A model generated the notes under the pieces. That model was not told where the DNA came from. It made no database searches and saw only the letters and a list, made by a program, of their open reading frames with translations. Shown one piece after another: positions 4,334 to 5,877 of a stretch of 5,877 nucleotides of DNA. Both the position numbers and the translations under genes were made by a program. Each line of letters begins with the position of its first letter. Position 1 is the stretch's first letter. Source of the DNA: Oscillospiraceae bacterium (GTDB taxonomy: Bacteria; Bacillota; Clostridia; Oscillospirales; Oscillospiraceae); contig JAISKY010000121.1 in assembly GCA_031260745.1 (NCBI GenBank), positions 1 to 5,877 on the forward strand, read 5' to 3'.

Positions 4334-5877
4334 ATACTTCGTTTTTACCTGTTTCCCGAGAGGATATGATTGAGCGCGGCTGGTACTGGTACGATTTTCT
4401 GCTCGTCACCGGCGACGCTTACGTTGACCACCCATCGTTCGGCGCGGCGGTAATCGGACGCGTTCTCGAAAACGCGGGCTACCGCGTCGCGATTTTAGCT
4501 CAACCGGATTGGCGAAGCTTTGAGCCGTTCGCGGCGATGGGTAAACCTAAACTCGCGGCGATGGTGACCGCGGGCAACCTTGACAGTATGGTGTCGCACT
4601 ACACCGCCGCTAAAAAGCCGCGCAGCGAGGATTATTACTCGCCCGGTAAAAAGGCGGGGCTTCGCCCCGACAGAGCGAGTATAGCGTACTCCAACCGTAT
4701 TCGCGAGGCTTTTCCCGGTTTGCCGCTGATACTCGGCGGGCTAGAGGCTTCGCTTAGACGGTTCGCGCACTACGACTATTGGGACGATAAAGTTCGCGCA
4801 AGTATTTTGGTTGACGCGGACGCGGATTTTCTTGTGTACGGTATGGGCGAAACGGCTACGCTTGAAATCGCGGAGCGGCTAAAACTCGGAGTTCCGGTAA
4901 GCGGGATTACCGACGTTCGCGGAGTTGCATACGTTACGTCGGGTTCGGAGTTCAAGGTTGAGCATTTCGATTTTACGGCTTGCGCGTCCTACGACGATGT
5001 TCGGCGCGACAAAAAAGCGTACGCTAAGGCGGCGATGAAGCAATATCTGGAGCATGACCCAATCGTCGGCAAAGCCGTCGCTCAAAGGCACGGAGAGCGT
5101 TGGGTAGTCGTAAATCCGCCCGCTTTACCGCTTTCAACAAATTTACTTGACAAATACGCGGAATTGCCGTATACTAGGAAATGGCACCCGTCGTACGATT
5201 CCGACGGCGGAGTTCCCGCGCTTGAGGAAGTGCGTTTTTCGGTAATACATAACCGCGGCTGTTTCGGAGCGTGTAACTTTTGCGCTTTGGCGTTCCACCA
5301 GGGCAGGATTGTTACTTCGCGCTCCCTCGAAAGCGTTGTCCGCGAAGTGACGGAGTTTACAAAAAGCCCGTTATTCAAAGGTTACGTTCACGACGTCGGA
5401 GGTCCTACCGCAAATTTCCGCGCTCCAAGCTGTAAAGCTCAGCTTAAACGCGGTATGTGCAAGGACAGAGCCTGCCTTTCGCCTACGGCTTGCCCTAACG
5501 TCAACGCCGACCACAGCGACTATCTCACTTTACTGCGTAAGATACGCGCGATACCCGGAGTTAAGAAAGTTTTCATACGCTCCGGAGTGCGTTTCGACTA
5601 TCTTATGCTGGACAAAAGCGGTGAGTTCTTCGCGGAGCTTGTAAAGCACCACGTCAGCGGACAGCTAAAGGTTGCTCCAGAGCATTGCGTTGACGGCGTA
5701 TTATCGTATATGGGAAAACCCGAAAACTCTGTCTACGAGCGTTTTGTCGAAAAATGGCGAAACTTAAACGAGCGTTACGGCAAAAAACAATTCCTCGTGC
5801 CGTACCTTATGAGTTCGCACCCCGGATGTACGATGGACGACGCGAGAAAGCTGTCGGATTATCTTCGCAAGCGTAAT
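4330..5877 (+). CDS. ygiQ: YgiQ family radical SAM protein, 3'-partial
   Basis: The frame is open from the ATG at 4330 to the right edge, giving 516 residues. Full-length family members are roughly 600-740, so the C-terminus is missing. The opening FLPVSREDM and TGDAYVDHPSFG (27-38) are family signatures, as is LGGLEASLRRFAHYDYW (135-151). The radical SAM [4Fe-4S] cysteines are C311, C315 and C318 (CX3CX2C). A second set, C368, C377, C382 and C388 in a GxCxxRxCLxPxxC-like context, matches cysteines I recall in Escherichia coli YgiQ. It could hold another metal site, which is inference. The family (UPF0313) is widespread but its reaction is not established to my knowledge. The start overlaps the preceding stop as ATGA and has no clear Shine-Dalgarno, so translation is probably coupled. 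The ATG at 4366 is rejected because it would drop the conserved N-terminus. Confidence 0.93.
   Translation, partial: MNTSFLPVSREDMIERGWYWYDFLLVTGDAYVDHPSFGAAVIGRVLENAGYRVAILAQPDWRSFEPFAAMGKPKLAAMVTAGNLDSMVSHYTAAKKPRSEDYYSPGKKAGLRPDRASIAYSNRIREAFPGLPLILGGLEASLRRFAHYDYWDDKVRASILVDADADFLVYGMGETATLEIAERLKLGVPVSGITDVRGVAYVTSGSEFKVEHFDFTACASYDDVRRDKKAYAKAAMKQYLEHDPIVGKAVAQRHGERWVVVNPPALPLSTNLLDKYAELPYTRKWHPSYDSDGGVPALEEVRFSVIHNRGCFGACNFCALAFHQGRIVTSRSLESVVREVTEFTKSPLFKGYVHDVGGPTANFRAPSCKAQLKRGMCKDRACLSPTACPNVNADHSDYLTLLRKIRAIPGVKKVFIRSGVRFDYLMLDKSGEFFAELVKHHVSGQLKVAPEHCVDGVLSYMGKPENSVYERFVEKWRNLNERYGKKQFLVPYLMSSHPGCTMDDARKLSDYLRKRN

Overview
The window reads as one continuous stretch of plus-strand operon from a bacterium of moderate GC content. 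No strong promoter or terminator is visible and the genes are packed tightly. The first two genes are pyrK and pyrD. They encode the electron-transfer and catalytic subunits of the NAD-dependent class 1B dihydroorotate dehydrogenase of de novo pyrimidine synthesis. That enzyme type is typical of Firmicutes but also occurs in other anaerobic lineages, so I do not name a taxon.

Layout: (1) 1-718 holds the 3' part of pyrK, which is open at the left edge. Its reading frame carries two unrelated repeat insertions. The larger is a 30-bp tandem array with near-perfect terminal inverted repeats, between the FAD and NAD domains. The smaller is a heptanucleotide array inside the iron-sulfur cysteine loop. 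(2) 709-1563 is pyrD. (3) 1553-2308 and 2298-3110 are two tandem Cof-type HAD phosphatases. They share nearly identical catalytic cores but have very different caps. The second has an extra internal 39-bp duplication. (4) After a 56-bp gap, 3167-4333 encodes a fusion of a histidine phosphatase and a GNAT acetyltransferase. (5) 4330 to the right edge is a YgiQ-family radical SAM gene, cut off by the window.

Four of the five gene junctions overlap: 10, 11, 11 and 4 bp. This suggests co-transcription and translational coupling. PyrK passes electrons from NAD(H) through FAD and a [2Fe-2S] cluster to the FMN of PyrD. The two HADs could act on phosphorylated metabolites such as flavin or pyrimidine nucleotides, but that is guesswork from their position. 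The fusion protein and YgiQ have no evident link to pyrimidine synthesis.

The most unusual content is in pyrK. A low-complexity, palindromic, apparently mobile repeat has been accommodated in frame as about 67 extra residues. All visible catalytic and cluster motifs of the protein are kept. I see no defence system, CRISPR array, RNA gene or insertion sequence with a transposase. No gene-free stretch exceeds 56 bp.
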